Source: Amycolatopsis lexingtonensis (GTDB lineage: Bacteria; Actinomycetota; Actinomycetes; Mycobacteriales; Pseudonocardiaceae). Taken from it: a DNA stretch of 64,000 nt. The notes beneath the pieces are model-generated. The model made no database searches. It was not told the origin of the DNA and was given only the letters and a program-made list of their open reading frames with translations. The position numbers and the translations under genes were made by a program. The DNA is taken from the NCBI RefSeq assembly GCF_014873755.1, contig NZ_JADBEG010000001.1:6236501-6300500 (forward strand). The letters are read 5' to 3'. Shown here one piece after another: positions 18,163-25,835 of this stretch; position 1 is the first letter of the stretch; each line of letters opens with the position of its first letter.

Positions 18163-18200
18163 TGTCGACGATGCGCTACGTCACACGCTCGGCGGGACGG

Positions 18201-18761
18201 TTAGCCGACCGGCTTCTTGCCGCGCGCAGCCCGCTGAGCCTTGATCATCGAGAAGCGCTCGGCCTGCTTCTGCTTGTCGCCGAAGACCAGCTCGGAGATC
18301 GTGTCGTAGAACTCTTCGGGCCGCGGCAGGAAGTCGATCTTGTTGAGCGCCTGGATCTGCCCGGCCGACTCGACGACCATCGTGCCGTAACCCATCATGC
18401 GGCCGGTGGCGGTGCGCACGTAGCTGAGGTCGGTGACCTTGCTGATGGGCATCATCAGCACCTTGGTCGTGAACACCCCGGTGGTCATGACGAACCGCTT
18501 GTCGGTGACCACCAGCCGCTCGACCCACCACTCCATCACCACGTAGGCGAACCGCAGCACGACGAGCAGCGCGACGTACCAGAGGATGTTCTGGCCGATG
18601 TAGAGCGCCGGTGGCAGCAGGTAGGACACCAGCACGCAGATGGCCAGGAGCGAGGCCGCCTCGAAGGTGTCCCACAGCAGCACCGCCCAGTGGCGGCGGA
18701 TCCGGATGACCCGCCGCTCGGTGTCGAGGAGGTACTCGTCGGGGTCGCGTGGCGCGAACAT
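18201..18761 (-). CDS. Membrane protein with bacterial PH domain (bPH2)
   Basis: 186 residues: a short N-terminal segment with DPDEYLLDTERRVIRIRRHW, two adjacent transmembrane helices (about 27-48 and 55-72), then a PH-like domain beginning ERLVVTDKRFVMTTGVFT. This matches the actinobacterial bPH2 family of unknown function. It stands alone, with a small membrane protein gene upstream. Confidence 0.82.
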   Translation of the reverse strand: MFAPRDPDEYLLDTERRVIRIRRHWAVLLWDTFEAASLLAICVLVSYLLPPALYIGQNILWYVALLVVLRFAYVVMEWWVERLVVTDKRFVMTTGVFTTKVLMMPISKVTDLSYVRTATGRMMGYGTMVVESAGQIQALNKIDFLPRPEEFYDTISELVFGDKQKQAERFSMIKAQRAARGKKPVG

Positions 18762-18781
18762 AGGTCGAGGGTAGCCCTCGA

Positions 18782-18946
18782 TCAGCCCTTGAAGACGTTG
18801 CTGACGAAGGTGATCACCGATTCGGCCGAGTCACGGAGGAACTGGATGATGTTGCCGACGAGGCCAGCGGCCTGCCCCGGCTGGGCAATGACGAAGAACA
18901 GCACCAACGCGATACCGGCGAGGCCCGCAATCTTCTTCACGTTCAC
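18782..18946 (-). CDS. 54-residue membrane/secreted peptide
   Basis: GTG 18946 (or GTG 18940) starts a 54-residue product with a hydrophobic helix KIAGLAGIALVLFFVIAQP and a second amphipathic stretch ending VITFVSNVFKG. No family is recognised with certainty. Similar tiny proteins next to PH-domain genes occur in related actinomycetes, from memory. It is divergent from the Nudix gene. Confidence 0.65.
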   Translation of the reverse strand: MNVKKIAGLAGIALVLFFVIAQPGQAAGLVGNIIQFLRDSAESVITFVSNVFKG

Positions 18947-19131
18947 CGCGATCAAATCCCGTCTCTTACGGTGACACCGGACAACAGACTTTTTACGTTG
19001 TACCGCACTCAACTGGCGCACGGGAGGTAAGTCCCGCGCTTGGGTCAGCACGTGGTCCGAAGTGTACCGTACGGCTACTCTCCGTGTACAGGACATCCGT
19101 TTTCAGTTCGGTCACGTCTACCGTTGGGGAC

Positions 19132-19545
19132 ATGGACGCCCCCACCAGCACCACGATCCGCTGCGTCGGCGGCATCGCGTTCGACGACCACGGCCGTTTA
19201 CTGCTCATCCGGCGCCGCAATGACCCCGGTTCGGGTCAATGGTCGCTGCCGGGTGGCCGAGTCGAACCGGGCGAAACGGACGAAAAGGCGGTCATCCGGG
19301 AGCTTCGGGAGGAGACGGGACTGGACGTGATTCCGGGCACAGTGATCGGGAGCGTCCGGCGGGGGCCGTACTTGATCTTCGATTACGCGTGCACGGTGAC
19401 CGGTGGAGTGCTCACGGCGGGTGATGACGCGACGGATGCGCGTTGGTCCGAAGCGGCAGACCTTTCGGAGCTGGAGGCGCGCGGGGAGCTGGTGGATCTC
19501 CTGTACGTGACTTTGCGTGACTGGGACGCCTTGCCGCGGGCTTGA
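19132..19545 (+). CDS. Nudix hydrolase
   Basis: The 137-residue protein carries a complete Nudix box running from GGRVEPGETDEKA to REETGLD (G-x5-E-x7-REUXEEXGU), which binds the divalent metal. MutT-like proteins hydrolyse nucleoside diphosphate derivatives; the substrate cannot be told. TTGGGGA lies just before ATG 19132. Confidence 0.9.
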   Translation: MDAPTSTTIRCVGGIAFDDHGRLLLIRRRNDPGSGQWSLPGGRVEPGETDEKAVIRELREETGLDVIPGTVIGSVRRGPYLIFDYACTVTGGVLTAGDDATDARWSEAADLSELEARGELVDLLYVTLRDWDALPRA

Positions 19546-19581
19546 AGTCCGGTTTGTCCGGGCCGCGGGGGTCGTTGGGAT

Positions 19582-19634
19582 GTCTTGAATGAGTCATTCA
19601 GGACATCCCAGGCCCTGAATGACTCATTCAAGAC
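19582..19634. repeat. 53-nt double-palindrome hairpin, copy 2 (bidirectional terminator)
   Basis: Same arms as the element at 4534 (TGAATGAGTCATTCA left, TGAATGACTCATTCA right), with a diverged loop ACATCCCAGGC. It sits between the convergent Nudix and DUF2332 genes, 17 bases from the DUF2332 stop. Confidence 0.85.
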
Positions 19635-19651
19635 GCTCGGGGTGCCCGGGA

Positions 19652-20746
19652 CTAGAGCGGCAGCCAGGTCATCCGCTGCCCGTGCGGAGCGGTCCGGGCC
19701 AAGGCGTGCGCCTCCGCCTTCCCGTCCTCCCACCGGACCACACCCAGCGTCGCCAGCCCATCCCCACCGGCGAGATCCGCACGGCCAGGCAGCACCAGCT
19801 CCAGCCCGGCCCCGTAGAACTCCTCCGAAACCCACCACAACGGCCGCGAAGCCGCCAGCGAAGCCAGCGCCGCAACGAACTCAGCCCGCCGCGAAGCCCC
19901 GAAGTAGGCCAGCGCGTGGCTGGTCACCACCACCAACGGCCCCTCCAGCGACTCAGCCGCCGCGGCGAAGTCCGAAACCCCGTCCCCCGCGATCAACCGG
20001 GGCCGGTGCTTCGCCTGCTCGGCCGCCGCCGTGCGCAGCAAGCGGATGCGGTCCGGCTGGTCGGCCCACACGCAGGCCTCGAGCCACGCCAGCTCGTCCT
20101 CGTCCGACAGGTCCACCGGGGCCCGGTCGAGCCCGGCCCGGTCCGTGATCGCGAGCTTCTTCGGCAGCTTCGGCGCCACCGCGCCCGGGGCCAGGTCCAG
20201 CGCGCAGTGCAAGCCGACCGCCGACTTGGCCGGGCCGGCCGTCAGCTGCTCGCCGCCGTCGCACTGGTAGCGGTAGCCGAAGCGGTCCAGGCCCAGCAGG
20301 AGACCCGCGCTGCAGCCGACCTCCAGCAGCGCCACCTTGCCGCCCGCCTCGCGCGCCGCCCGTGCCACGCCGGGGTACAGCAGCGCCGCCCGGCGGACTT
20401 CGTTCGTCTGGGTGTACCGCGACGAAATCAGCGCCCGCGCCTTCTCGGCCCGCTCCAGCAGGAACGACCGGAACAGCGGCCACGTCTCGGAGTCGACGCC
20501 GTCGAAGCCACCCAGCGACGGGTAGTAGCGGGACAGCGGGTGGATCGGGTCGGCCTGGACCAGGCGGTGCGCGGTCGCCATCAGCAGGGTCGCGCGCACC
20601 TCGCCGTCGCGGGCCACCGACAGCAGGCCCGCGACGTCGTCGTCCTCGGCCGCCTGCCGGGCCAGGTGCTCGTACAGCGGCGAGACCCCGCGGGCCTCGA
20701 CTTCCGCGAACGTGCGCAGTACGTCCTTGATCGCGTCCAGGTCCAT
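19652..20746 (-). CDS. DUF2332 protein
   Basis: 364 residues. The middle has a glycine-rich motif LLEVGCSAGLLLGLDRFGY that looks like the SAM-binding loop of class I methyltransferases, followed later by PLVVVTSHALAYF. This is the DUF2332 family; enzymatic activity is unproven. ATG 20746 has GAGG nearby and begins 7 bases after the MaoC-like stop, so the two are one operon. Confidence 0.8.
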   Translation of the reverse strand: MDLDAIKDVLRTFAEVEARGVSPLYEHLARQAAEDDDVAGLLSVARDGEVRATLLMATAHRLVQADPIHPLSRYYPSLGGFDGVDSETWPLFRSFLLERAEKARALISSRYTQTNEVRRAALLYPGVARAAREAGGKVALLEVGCSAGLLLGLDRFGYRYQCDGGEQLTAGPAKSAVGLHCALDLAPGAVAPKLPKKLAITDRAGLDRAPVDLSDEDELAWLEACVWADQPDRIRLLRTAAAEQAKHRPRLIAGDGVSDFAAAAESLEGPLVVVTSHALAYFGASRRAEFVAALASLAASRPLWWVSEEFYGAGLELVLPGRADLAGGDGLATLGVVRWEDGKAEAHALARTAPHGQRMTWLPL

Positions 20747-20753
20747 CAAAGCC

Positions 20754-21257
20754 TCATTCGTGCGGCACCGGCCGGCCCGGCTGCTCCCCGCCCCGAGTTT
20801 CCCCGTACGAGCGCTTCGGCACCATCACCTTCCGCCGGAAGGTGCACACGATCAGGCCGTCCTGCTTGTAACCGCGCGTCTCGACGTACACGACGCCGCG
20901 GTCGTCCTTCGACTTCGACGGCGTCTTGTCGAGCACCTCGGTCTCGCCGTAGATGGTGTCGCCGTGGAACGTCGGCTTGACGTGCTTGAGGGACTCGACC
21001 TCGAGGTTCGCGATGGCCTTGCCGGAGACGTCGGGCACGGACATGCCCAGCAGCAGCGAGTAGACGTAGTTCCCCACCACGACGTTCTTGCCGAAGTCGG
21101 TCGTCTCTTCGGCGTAGTGCGCGTCCAGGTGCAGCGGGTGGTGGTTCATGGTGATCAGGCAGAACAGGTGGTCGTCGTATTCGGTGACCGTTTTGCCCGG
21201 CCAGTGCTTGTAGACCGCACCGACCTCGAACTCCTCGTAGTACCGACCGAACTGCAC
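20754..21257 (-). CDS. MaoC-like hot-dog dehydratase
   Basis: This 167-residue single hot-dog domain includes LFCLITMNHHPLHLDAHYAE, the hydratase-2 motif region, and a central NYVYSLLLGM helix. MaoC-like proteins hydrate trans-2-enoyl-CoA; the usual D/H pair is not fully evident, so the reaction is uncertain. GTG 21257 has GGAG 7 bases upstream. It leads the operon with the DUF2332 gene and is divergent from corA. Confidence 0.8.
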   Translation of the reverse strand: MQFGRYYEEFEVGAVYKHWPGKTVTEYDDHLFCLITMNHHPLHLDAHYAEETTDFGKNVVVGNYVYSLLLGMSVPDVSGKAIANLEVESLKHVKPTFHGDTIYGETEVLDKTPSKSKDDRGVVYVETRGYKQDGLIVCTFRRKVMVPKRSYGETRGGEQPGRPVPHE

Positions 21258-21380
21258 TCGTCATCTCCTGTCCCGCGTAACACCGCGTGAGGCGGGTACG
21301 ACACGCATCCGTAGTGAGGAGTACCCTCAACCATCGGTTCTCGCGCGTCAACGCGAGCCCCACCACTCTGCACCCGGCCC

Positions 21381-21522
21381 GAAGGAGGTGAGGAACCCGA
21401 TGAGCAGTGGCGATAGTCCGCTCCCTAGTAGTCCCAGCGTTCCCACCTCACGGGTCGTCTCCAGGTAGGCCTTCTCACACCCCCCGGGAACGCTGGTGTC
21501 GCCGGGCGGACGCGGTCCGCCC
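21381..21522 (+). promoter_or_regulatory. corA leader with candidate attenuation structure
   Basis: The leader holds, in order: an almost ideal ribosome binding site (GAAGGAGGTGAGG at 21381-21393), a 22-codon ORF (21400-21468), an 11-bp perfect stem pairing CCAGCGTTCCC (21434-21444, inside the ORF) with GGGAACGCTGG (21486-21496), and a compact GC hairpin GGGCGGAC/GTCCGCCC (21504-21522). CACCTC at 21444-21449 can also pair with GAGGTG of the ribosome binding site. A ribosome stalled in the ORF would keep the 11-bp stem open. It does not clearly match the M-box riboswitch, though I cannot exclude one. Confidence 0.55.
21400..21468 (+). CDS. Proline-rich 22-residue leader peptide upstream of corA
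   Basis: ATG 21400 to TAG 21468 encodes a 22-residue peptide containing SPLPSSPSVPTSR, with four prolines at positions 7, 9, 12 and 15. It has the strongest ribosome binding site in the window. Codons such as AGT, GAT, CCT and TCA are unusual for this GC-rich genome. In Salmonella the mgtA leader peptide MgtL is also proline-rich and couples Mg2+ and proline supply to transporter expression; an analogous role here is inference. It is in a different frame from corA, which starts 100 bases later. Confidence 0.6.
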   Translation: MSSGDSPLPSSPSVPTSRVVSR

Positions 21523-21568
21523 CTGGTCAGTCGTCTCGCACGACCACGCACGACGCCCAGGAGATCCC

Positions 21569-22651
21569 ATGCCTGCCATTCCCTCGCTCGGCGGCCTTCG
21601 CGGCCGCGGCAACAAGGGCGCTGTCCCCGTGCGGCCGGTCCCGGTGCCGCTGTCCGCGTACGTCGTCGACTGCGCGGTCTACGTCGCCGGCGAACGCCTG
21701 CCCGGCCGCTGGACCCACACCGAAGCCATCAAAGAGGTCCGGAAGCGGCACGAGGGGTTCGTCTGGATCGGGCTGCACGAGCCGGACGCCGAGCAGATCC
21801 AGGGCGTCGCCGACACGTTCGGGCTGCACGAGCTGGCGGTCGAGGACGCGCTCGAAGCGCATCAGCGGCCGAAGCTCGAGCGCTACGACGACACGCTGTT
21901 CCTCGTCGTGAAAACCGTCCGGTACGTCGAACACGAATCACCCACAACGGCGAACGAGATCGTCGAAACCGGCGAGCTCATGGTGTTCCTCGGCCGCGAC
22001 TTCGTCATCACCGTGCGGCACGGGAACCACTCGGGACTGGCGCGGCTGCGCCGGGAGCTGGACGACGACCCCGAGCGCCTGCAGCTCGGCCCGGCCGCGG
22101 TCGTGCACGCGATCGCCGACCACGTCGTCGACCACTACCTCGACGTCACGGGCCGGATCGAGAACGACATCGACGTCATGGAGGCGCAGGTCTTCGCGCC
22201 CCGGTCGCAGATCAGCGCCGAGCAGATCTACCTGATGAAGCGGGAGGTCCTCGAGCTGCGGCGCGCGGTGATGCCGCTCGCGACGCCGGTGCAGCGCCTG
22301 GCCGAGGGCTACACGCGGCTGGTGCCGGACGAGGTCCGCTCCTACTTCCGCGACGTCGCCGACCACCTCACGACCGTGTCCGAACGGGTGGCGGCGTTCG
22401 ACGAACTGCTGTCCACTCTGGTCGACGCGACGGTCGCGAAGATCTCCTTGCAGCAGAACACCGACATGCGCAAGATCACGTCGTGGGCGGCGATCATCAC
22501 CGTGCCGACGATGATCGCGGGCATCTACGGGATGAACTTCGACTACCTGCCCGAGCTGCACTGGAAGTTCGGGTACCCGCTGGTGATCACCGTGATCCTC
22601 GGCATCTGCCTGTTGCTGTACCGAATATTCCGGAAGAACGGCTGGCTCTAG
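21569..22651 (+). CDS. corA: CorA-family Mg2+/Co2+ channel
   Basis: The 360-residue protein has a large cytoplasmic N-terminal domain and two C-terminal transmembrane helices. The signature YGMNF lies at the end of the first helix, near residue 315, followed by the short periplasmic loop DYLPELHWKFGYP. It functions as a pentameric divalent-cation channel, mainly for Mg2+. ATG 21569 has AGGAG upstream; the frame is open further 5' but that extension overlaps the leader and lacks homologous character. A short membrane protein gene follows at 22693. Confidence 0.93.
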   Translation: MPAIPSLGGLRGRGNKGAVPVRPVPVPLSAYVVDCAVYVAGERLPGRWTHTEAIKEVRKRHEGFVWIGLHEPDAEQIQGVADTFGLHELAVEDALEAHQRPKLERYDDTLFLVVKTVRYVEHESPTTANEIVETGELMVFLGRDFVITVRHGNHSGLARLRRELDDDPERLQLGPAAVVHAIADHVVDHYLDVTGRIENDIDVMEAQVFAPRSQISAEQIYLMKREVLELRRAVMPLATPVQRLAEGYTRLVPDEVRSYFRDVADHLTTVSERVAAFDELLSTLVDATVAKISLQQNTDMRKITSWAAIITVPTMIAGIYGMNFDYLPELHWKFGYPLVITVILGICLLLYRIFRKNGWL

Positions 22652-22692
22652 GTCCCCTTTCTTTCACCGGAATCAGTGCAGGAGAATTCGTG

Positions 22693-22809
22693 ATGCCTCG
22701 GATGCTGTCCAACCTCAAGTTCTGGGCGCTCGCGCTCAGCGTGCTCTGGATCGTCGTCATCACTTTCGTCATCGTCGCCGACCCGGGGTTCGCGCACGGG
22801 ATGAAGTGA
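22693..22809 (+). CDS. 38-residue single-helix membrane protein after corA
   Basis: ATG 22693, preceded by AGGAG, encodes 38 residues: a short basic N-terminus (MPRMLSNLKF), one hydrophobic helix (WALALSVLWIVVITFVIVA) and a short tail. It is only 41 bases after corA and probably on the same message. Small single-helix proteins can regulate Mg2+ transporters in other bacteria (for example MgtS with MgtA), but no homology is claimed here. Confidence 0.65.
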   Translation: MPRMLSNLKFWALALSVLWIVVITFVIVADPGFAHGMK

Positions 22810-22834
22810 CGCCCGGAAGTCGTACCCTGGGTGC

Positions 22835-23485
22835 GTGCCGAAAGCGCTGGTGGTCTCCGACGAGGTCGACGAGCGGCTGTGGACCGACGCGGTCCGCGCC
22901 GTCTCCGTCGACCTGGTCATCGGCGCCGGCGACCTCCCCTACGACTACCTCGCGTTCCTGGCCGGCGCGCTCGACGTGCCGTGCGTGTTCGTGCCCGGCA
23001 ACCACGACCCGGACCTGAGCGGCTACACCCGCTACGGCGGGCTGTCCATGAAGGACGGTTTCCCGACGGTCTGGCCCGGTCCGGCGGGCGGCGTCAACGC
23101 GGACGGCCGGGTCGTCGACGTCGCCGGCCTGCGGTTCGCCGGGCTGGGCGGCTCGATCCGCTACAACGACGGGCCGAACCAGTGGACGCAGCGCCAGCAG
23201 GCGCGCCGGGCCCGCGGCCTGGTGCGGCGCGCGAAGTGGCGGCGGCGCCGCGACGGCCGTGACGTCGACATCCTGCTGACGCACTCGCCGCCGCTGGACC
23301 TCGGCGACCGGCCGGACCCGCCGCACCGCGGGTTCGCGTGCCTGCACCGGACGATCGAGGCGCTGCGACCGAAGTGGCTGTTGCACGGGCACATCCACCC
23401 CCACGGCGAGCCGGTGCCGGACCGGGTCGTCGGCGGCACCCGGATCCGCAACGTGGTGGGCCACCGGATCATGGAGTTCGCATGA
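22835..23485 (+). CDS. Calcineurin-like metallophosphoesterase
   Basis: This 216-residue protein has metallophosphatase motifs: GAGDLPYDY, GNHDPDL, THSPPLDLG and HGHIHPHGE, giving the two-metal site. The first D-x-H motif is replaced by SDEVDE, as in a subgroup of these enzymes. Substrate unknown. GTG 22835 starts it. Its stop overlaps the ATG of the ParB-like gene (ATGA), so the two proteins are probably made together. Confidence 0.85.
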   Translation: MPKALVVSDEVDERLWTDAVRAVSVDLVIGAGDLPYDYLAFLAGALDVPCVFVPGNHDPDLSGYTRYGGLSMKDGFPTVWPGPAGGVNADGRVVDVAGLRFAGLGGSIRYNDGPNQWTQRQQARRARGLVRRAKWRRRRDGRDVDILLTHSPPLDLGDRPDPPHRGFACLHRTIEALRPKWLLHGHIHPHGEPVPDRVVGGTRIRNVVGHRIMEFA

Positions 23486-24321
23486 AAGAGACGGGATTCC
23501 CCCGCGCCGACGCGGAAAACGACTTCCTCCGCGCGCGCCGGGGCCAGGTGCTTTCCCGGCTTTCGACGTGGCTGCGCCGCGAGCCGGACGACGTCAACAT
23601 CATGCTGCCGTTCCACGAAGTCGTGGAGGCGCTCGGCTACCTCGGCGAGCACCGGATCGGGCTGCGGGTGATCAAGCTGGACTCGATCGTCGGCACGGTC
23701 GACCGCAGCCGCGACTTCGACCGCCGCTTCCGCCCGACGTCGGCCCGCGTCCGCGAACGCTGGGAACGCCTGGCGCTGGCCGCGCGCCGCGGCGAGGAGA
23801 TCCCGCCGATCGAGGTGTACCGCGTCGGCGAGCTGCACTTCATCATCGACGGCCACCACCGGGTTTCGGTCGCGATCGCGCAGGGACTGTCCACAATAGA
23901 GGCCGCGGTGACGGTGGTCCGGACCAAGCTGGACCCGAGCGGCATCCGCCACCGCGGCGACCTGATCGTCAAGGACTACCGGCGCCTGTTCCTCGAGCGG
24001 GTTCCGCTGACGGGCCACGCCCGGGCGTCGGTGATCGTGTCGGACCCGTGGGACTACGCGCGGCTGGGCGAGCACGTGGAGGCGTGGGGCTTCCGGCTGA
24101 TGCAGGACGAAGGCAAGTTCTGCGACCGCGCGAGCGTGGCGCAGCGCTGGTTCGACGAAGAGTTCGGCCCGGTGGTGGCGATGCTGCGCCAGGCCGGCCT
24201 GATCGGCGACCGCACGGACGCCGAGGCGTACATGTGGGTGGCGGCGGAGCGCTACCGGCTGATCCGGACCCACCGCTGGGACGACGAGGTCATCGAGACG
24301 CTGCGGTCCCGGCGGCACTAG
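23482..24321 (+). CDS. ParB/sulfiredoxin-fold nuclease-like protein
   Basis: 279 residues. The core IEVYRVGELHFIIDGHHRVSVA is the ParB N-terminal domain motif (the GHHR box). A C-terminal helical region follows. It lacks an obvious ParB helix-turn-helix, so it is not a chromosome partition protein. ParB-fold enzymes use CTP or ATP, or act as nucleases; activity here is unknown. It is coupled to the phosphoesterase and ends 2 bases before the repeat at 24323. Confidence 0.8.
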   Translation: MKETGFPRADAENDFLRARRGQVLSRLSTWLRREPDDVNIMLPFHEVVEALGYLGEHRIGLRVIKLDSIVGTVDRSRDFDRRFRPTSARVRERWERLALAARRGEEIPPIEVYRVGELHFIIDGHHRVSVAIAQGLSTIEAAVTVVRTKLDPSGIRHRGDLIVKDYRRLFLERVPLTGHARASVIVSDPWDYARLGEHVEAWGFRLMQDEGKFCDRASVAQRWFDEEFGPVVAMLRQAGLIGDRTDAEAYMWVAAERYRLIRTHRWDDEVIETLRSRRH

Positions 24322-24322
24322 A

Positions 24323-24411
24323 AGCGCCCCAATGTGGCGTTGGTTGCGTCCAACGCACCCAATGTGGCGTTCGGTGCGTCTGACGCACCGAACGCCACAT
24401 TGGGGCGCTTG
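24323..24411. repeat. 89-nt compound hairpin repeat, copy 1
   Basis: It is identical over 89 bases to 44709-44797. The word CCAATGTGGCGTT occurs twice in the left half; its complement AACGCCACATTGG occurs once at the right. The right arm can pair with either left copy. With the nearer one it makes a 21-bp perfect stem with loop TCTGA, with the farther one an outer stem closed by GCGCCCC/GGGGCGC. It fills the gap between convergent genes. Confidence 0.88.
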
Positions 24412-24420
24412 GGGCCGGCC

Positions 24421-25161
24421 TCAGAAGTCCAGGCCGGGAGTCAGCGCCAGCTGCCGCACCTGGGCCTCCGTCAACGTCGGTTCCGGGCGCTGGCCCGGCA
24501 ACCGCACCCCCGACTGCGCCAGCACCCCGCTGTTGTTCGACCAGAACTGCACGAGGAAGCCCGTCCCGGACCGCGTCACCCGGTGGGTCACGACGTCGCC
24601 CGAGCGCAGCGTCGACAGCATCAGGCCGCCGGCGGACGTCTGTTCCGAGCGGCACGAAACCTCTTCCGGCTCGCCGCACGGCGGGCCGCCCGCGTTGCCC
24701 GGCAGCATCAGGACGTAGACCGAACCGGAGCCCGACGCGTCCGTCACCCGGACCCCCATGTGGAACAACGCTTCCCGCGGCTCATCCCCGGCCGGGTCGG
24801 CGATCAGGCGGAACGGGTCCGCCGGCGGGGTCTCCCCCGGGATCGTCAGCCGCGTGATCCGCACGTCCGGAGCCAGCAGCGAGCGCACGGCGCGACCCAC
24901 CACGCAGCTGAGCCGGTCGACCAGCGCCTCCCGCGTGCCGGACGCCGTGGGGCACGGAGCGTCCGCCACCTGACCCCGGTGCGGCAGGACCACCACCGCC
25001 AGCGTCAGCGCGAGGACCACCACGGCCAGTGCCGCCGCTCCCGTGAGGAGGTGACGGCGGCGCGACAGCCGCGCCGCCGAAAGGACCGCGTCTCCCGACA
25101 GGCCGATCGGGGGTTCGTCTTCGGTCACGTACGCCGCCAGCAGGGACCGGACGTCTTCCAT
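24421..25161 (-). CDS. Membrane partner of the SigE-family sigma factor (probable anti-sigma)
   Basis: 246 residues. A cytoplasmic N-terminal 35 residues (MEDVRSLLAAYVTEDEPP) precede one transmembrane helix (LTGAAALAVVVLALTLAVVVL) and an extracytoplasmic domain with four cysteines. The ATG overlaps the sigma factor stop (TGATG). The topology and coupling fit a membrane anti-sigma factor or co-expressed sensor, but no HxxxCxxC zinc motif is present, so direct sigma binding is inferred only from position. Confidence 0.72.
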   Translation of the reverse strand: MEDVRSLLAAYVTEDEPPIGLSGDAVLSAARLSRRRHLLTGAAALAVVVLALTLAVVVLPHRGQVADAPCPTASGTREALVDRLSCVVGRAVRSLLAPDVRITRLTIPGETPPADPFRLIADPAGDEPREALFHMGVRVTDASGSGSVYVLMLPGNAGGPPCGEPEEVSCRSEQTSAGGLMLSTLRSGDVVTHRVTRSGTGFLVQFWSNNSGVLAQSGVRLPGQRPEPTLTEAQVRQLALTPGLDF

Positions 25162-25655
25162 CACCACTCCTCGCTCGTCGGCGCCGGCAGGGCCGCGCGC
25201 AGGGCTTCGACGCCGCGGGCCGTCTGGGACTTGACCGTGCCTTCCGCCACGCGCAGCAGCGCCGCCACTTCGGCCACCGGCAGGTCCTCCAGGAACCGCA
25301 GCACGACCATCGCGCGCTGCCTCGGCGTCAGCCCGGCCAGCGCCCGCTCGACGTCGAGGCGCAGCGGGGTGTCGCGGCCCGGTGGCGACGCCGCTTCGGG
25401 CGGCGACGACGTCACGTACTCGCGCCCGGATTTCTTCCGCCCGGCCAAGAAGAGGTTCAGCAGGACGCGGCGCGCGTAGGCGTCGGCGGTGTCCGGCCGC
25501 ACCCGGCGCCAGCGGCGGTACAGCTGGACGAACATCGCCTGCACGAGGTCCTCCGCGCCGTGCCAGTCACCGCACAGGGCGAACGCCACCCGGCGGAACC
25601 GCTGGACCCGCGCGGCGAAGTATTCGCTGAAATCGAGGTCTCTCGACGCCCCCAC
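25161..25655 (-). CDS. SigE-family ECF sigma-70 factor
   Basis: The 164-residue ECF sigma factor has region 2 (YFAARVQRFRRVAFALCGDWHGAED broken by the motif AEDLVQAMFVQLY) and region 4 (LTPRQRAMVVLRFLEDLPV to GTVKSQTARGVEALR). It belongs to the short SigE/SigM-like group abundant in Streptomyces-type genomes. GTG 25655 has GGAGG upstream. It drives an unknown regulon; the coupled membrane protein probably controls it. Confidence 0.9.
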   Translation of the reverse strand: MGASRDLDFSEYFAARVQRFRRVAFALCGDWHGAEDLVQAMFVQLYRRWRRVRPDTADAYARRVLLNLFLAGRKKSGREYVTSSPPEAASPPGRDTPLRLDVERALAGLTPRQRAMVVLRFLEDLPVAEVAALLRVAEGTVKSQTARGVEALRAALPAPTSEEW

Positions 25656-25835
25656 CCGGCCTCCTTCGCCCGTTCCTCAGTCTTAACTAGTGCGCGAAGG
25701 GCCGGAAAGGTTCAAGCGTCCCCCGTGCGAGCTACGCGCGGGTGTCCACCGCGCGGGGACGATTCCGGGCCGCCGGATCCCTAGCGTTCTTCGCAGTCGC
25801 GGCACATCGGCCGCGGAATCGGCGAAGGAGTTCTG

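Noticed and set aside
21258..21568. M-box Mg2+ riboswitch upstream of corA
   Set aside because: I could not find the conserved GCTGCTGCCC-type core in the leader; not excluded, only unsupported.
21407..21568. 54-residue N-terminal extension of CorA from a GTG at 21407
   Set aside because: It overlaps the leader structures, lacks a ribosome binding site, and ATG 21569 has a good one.
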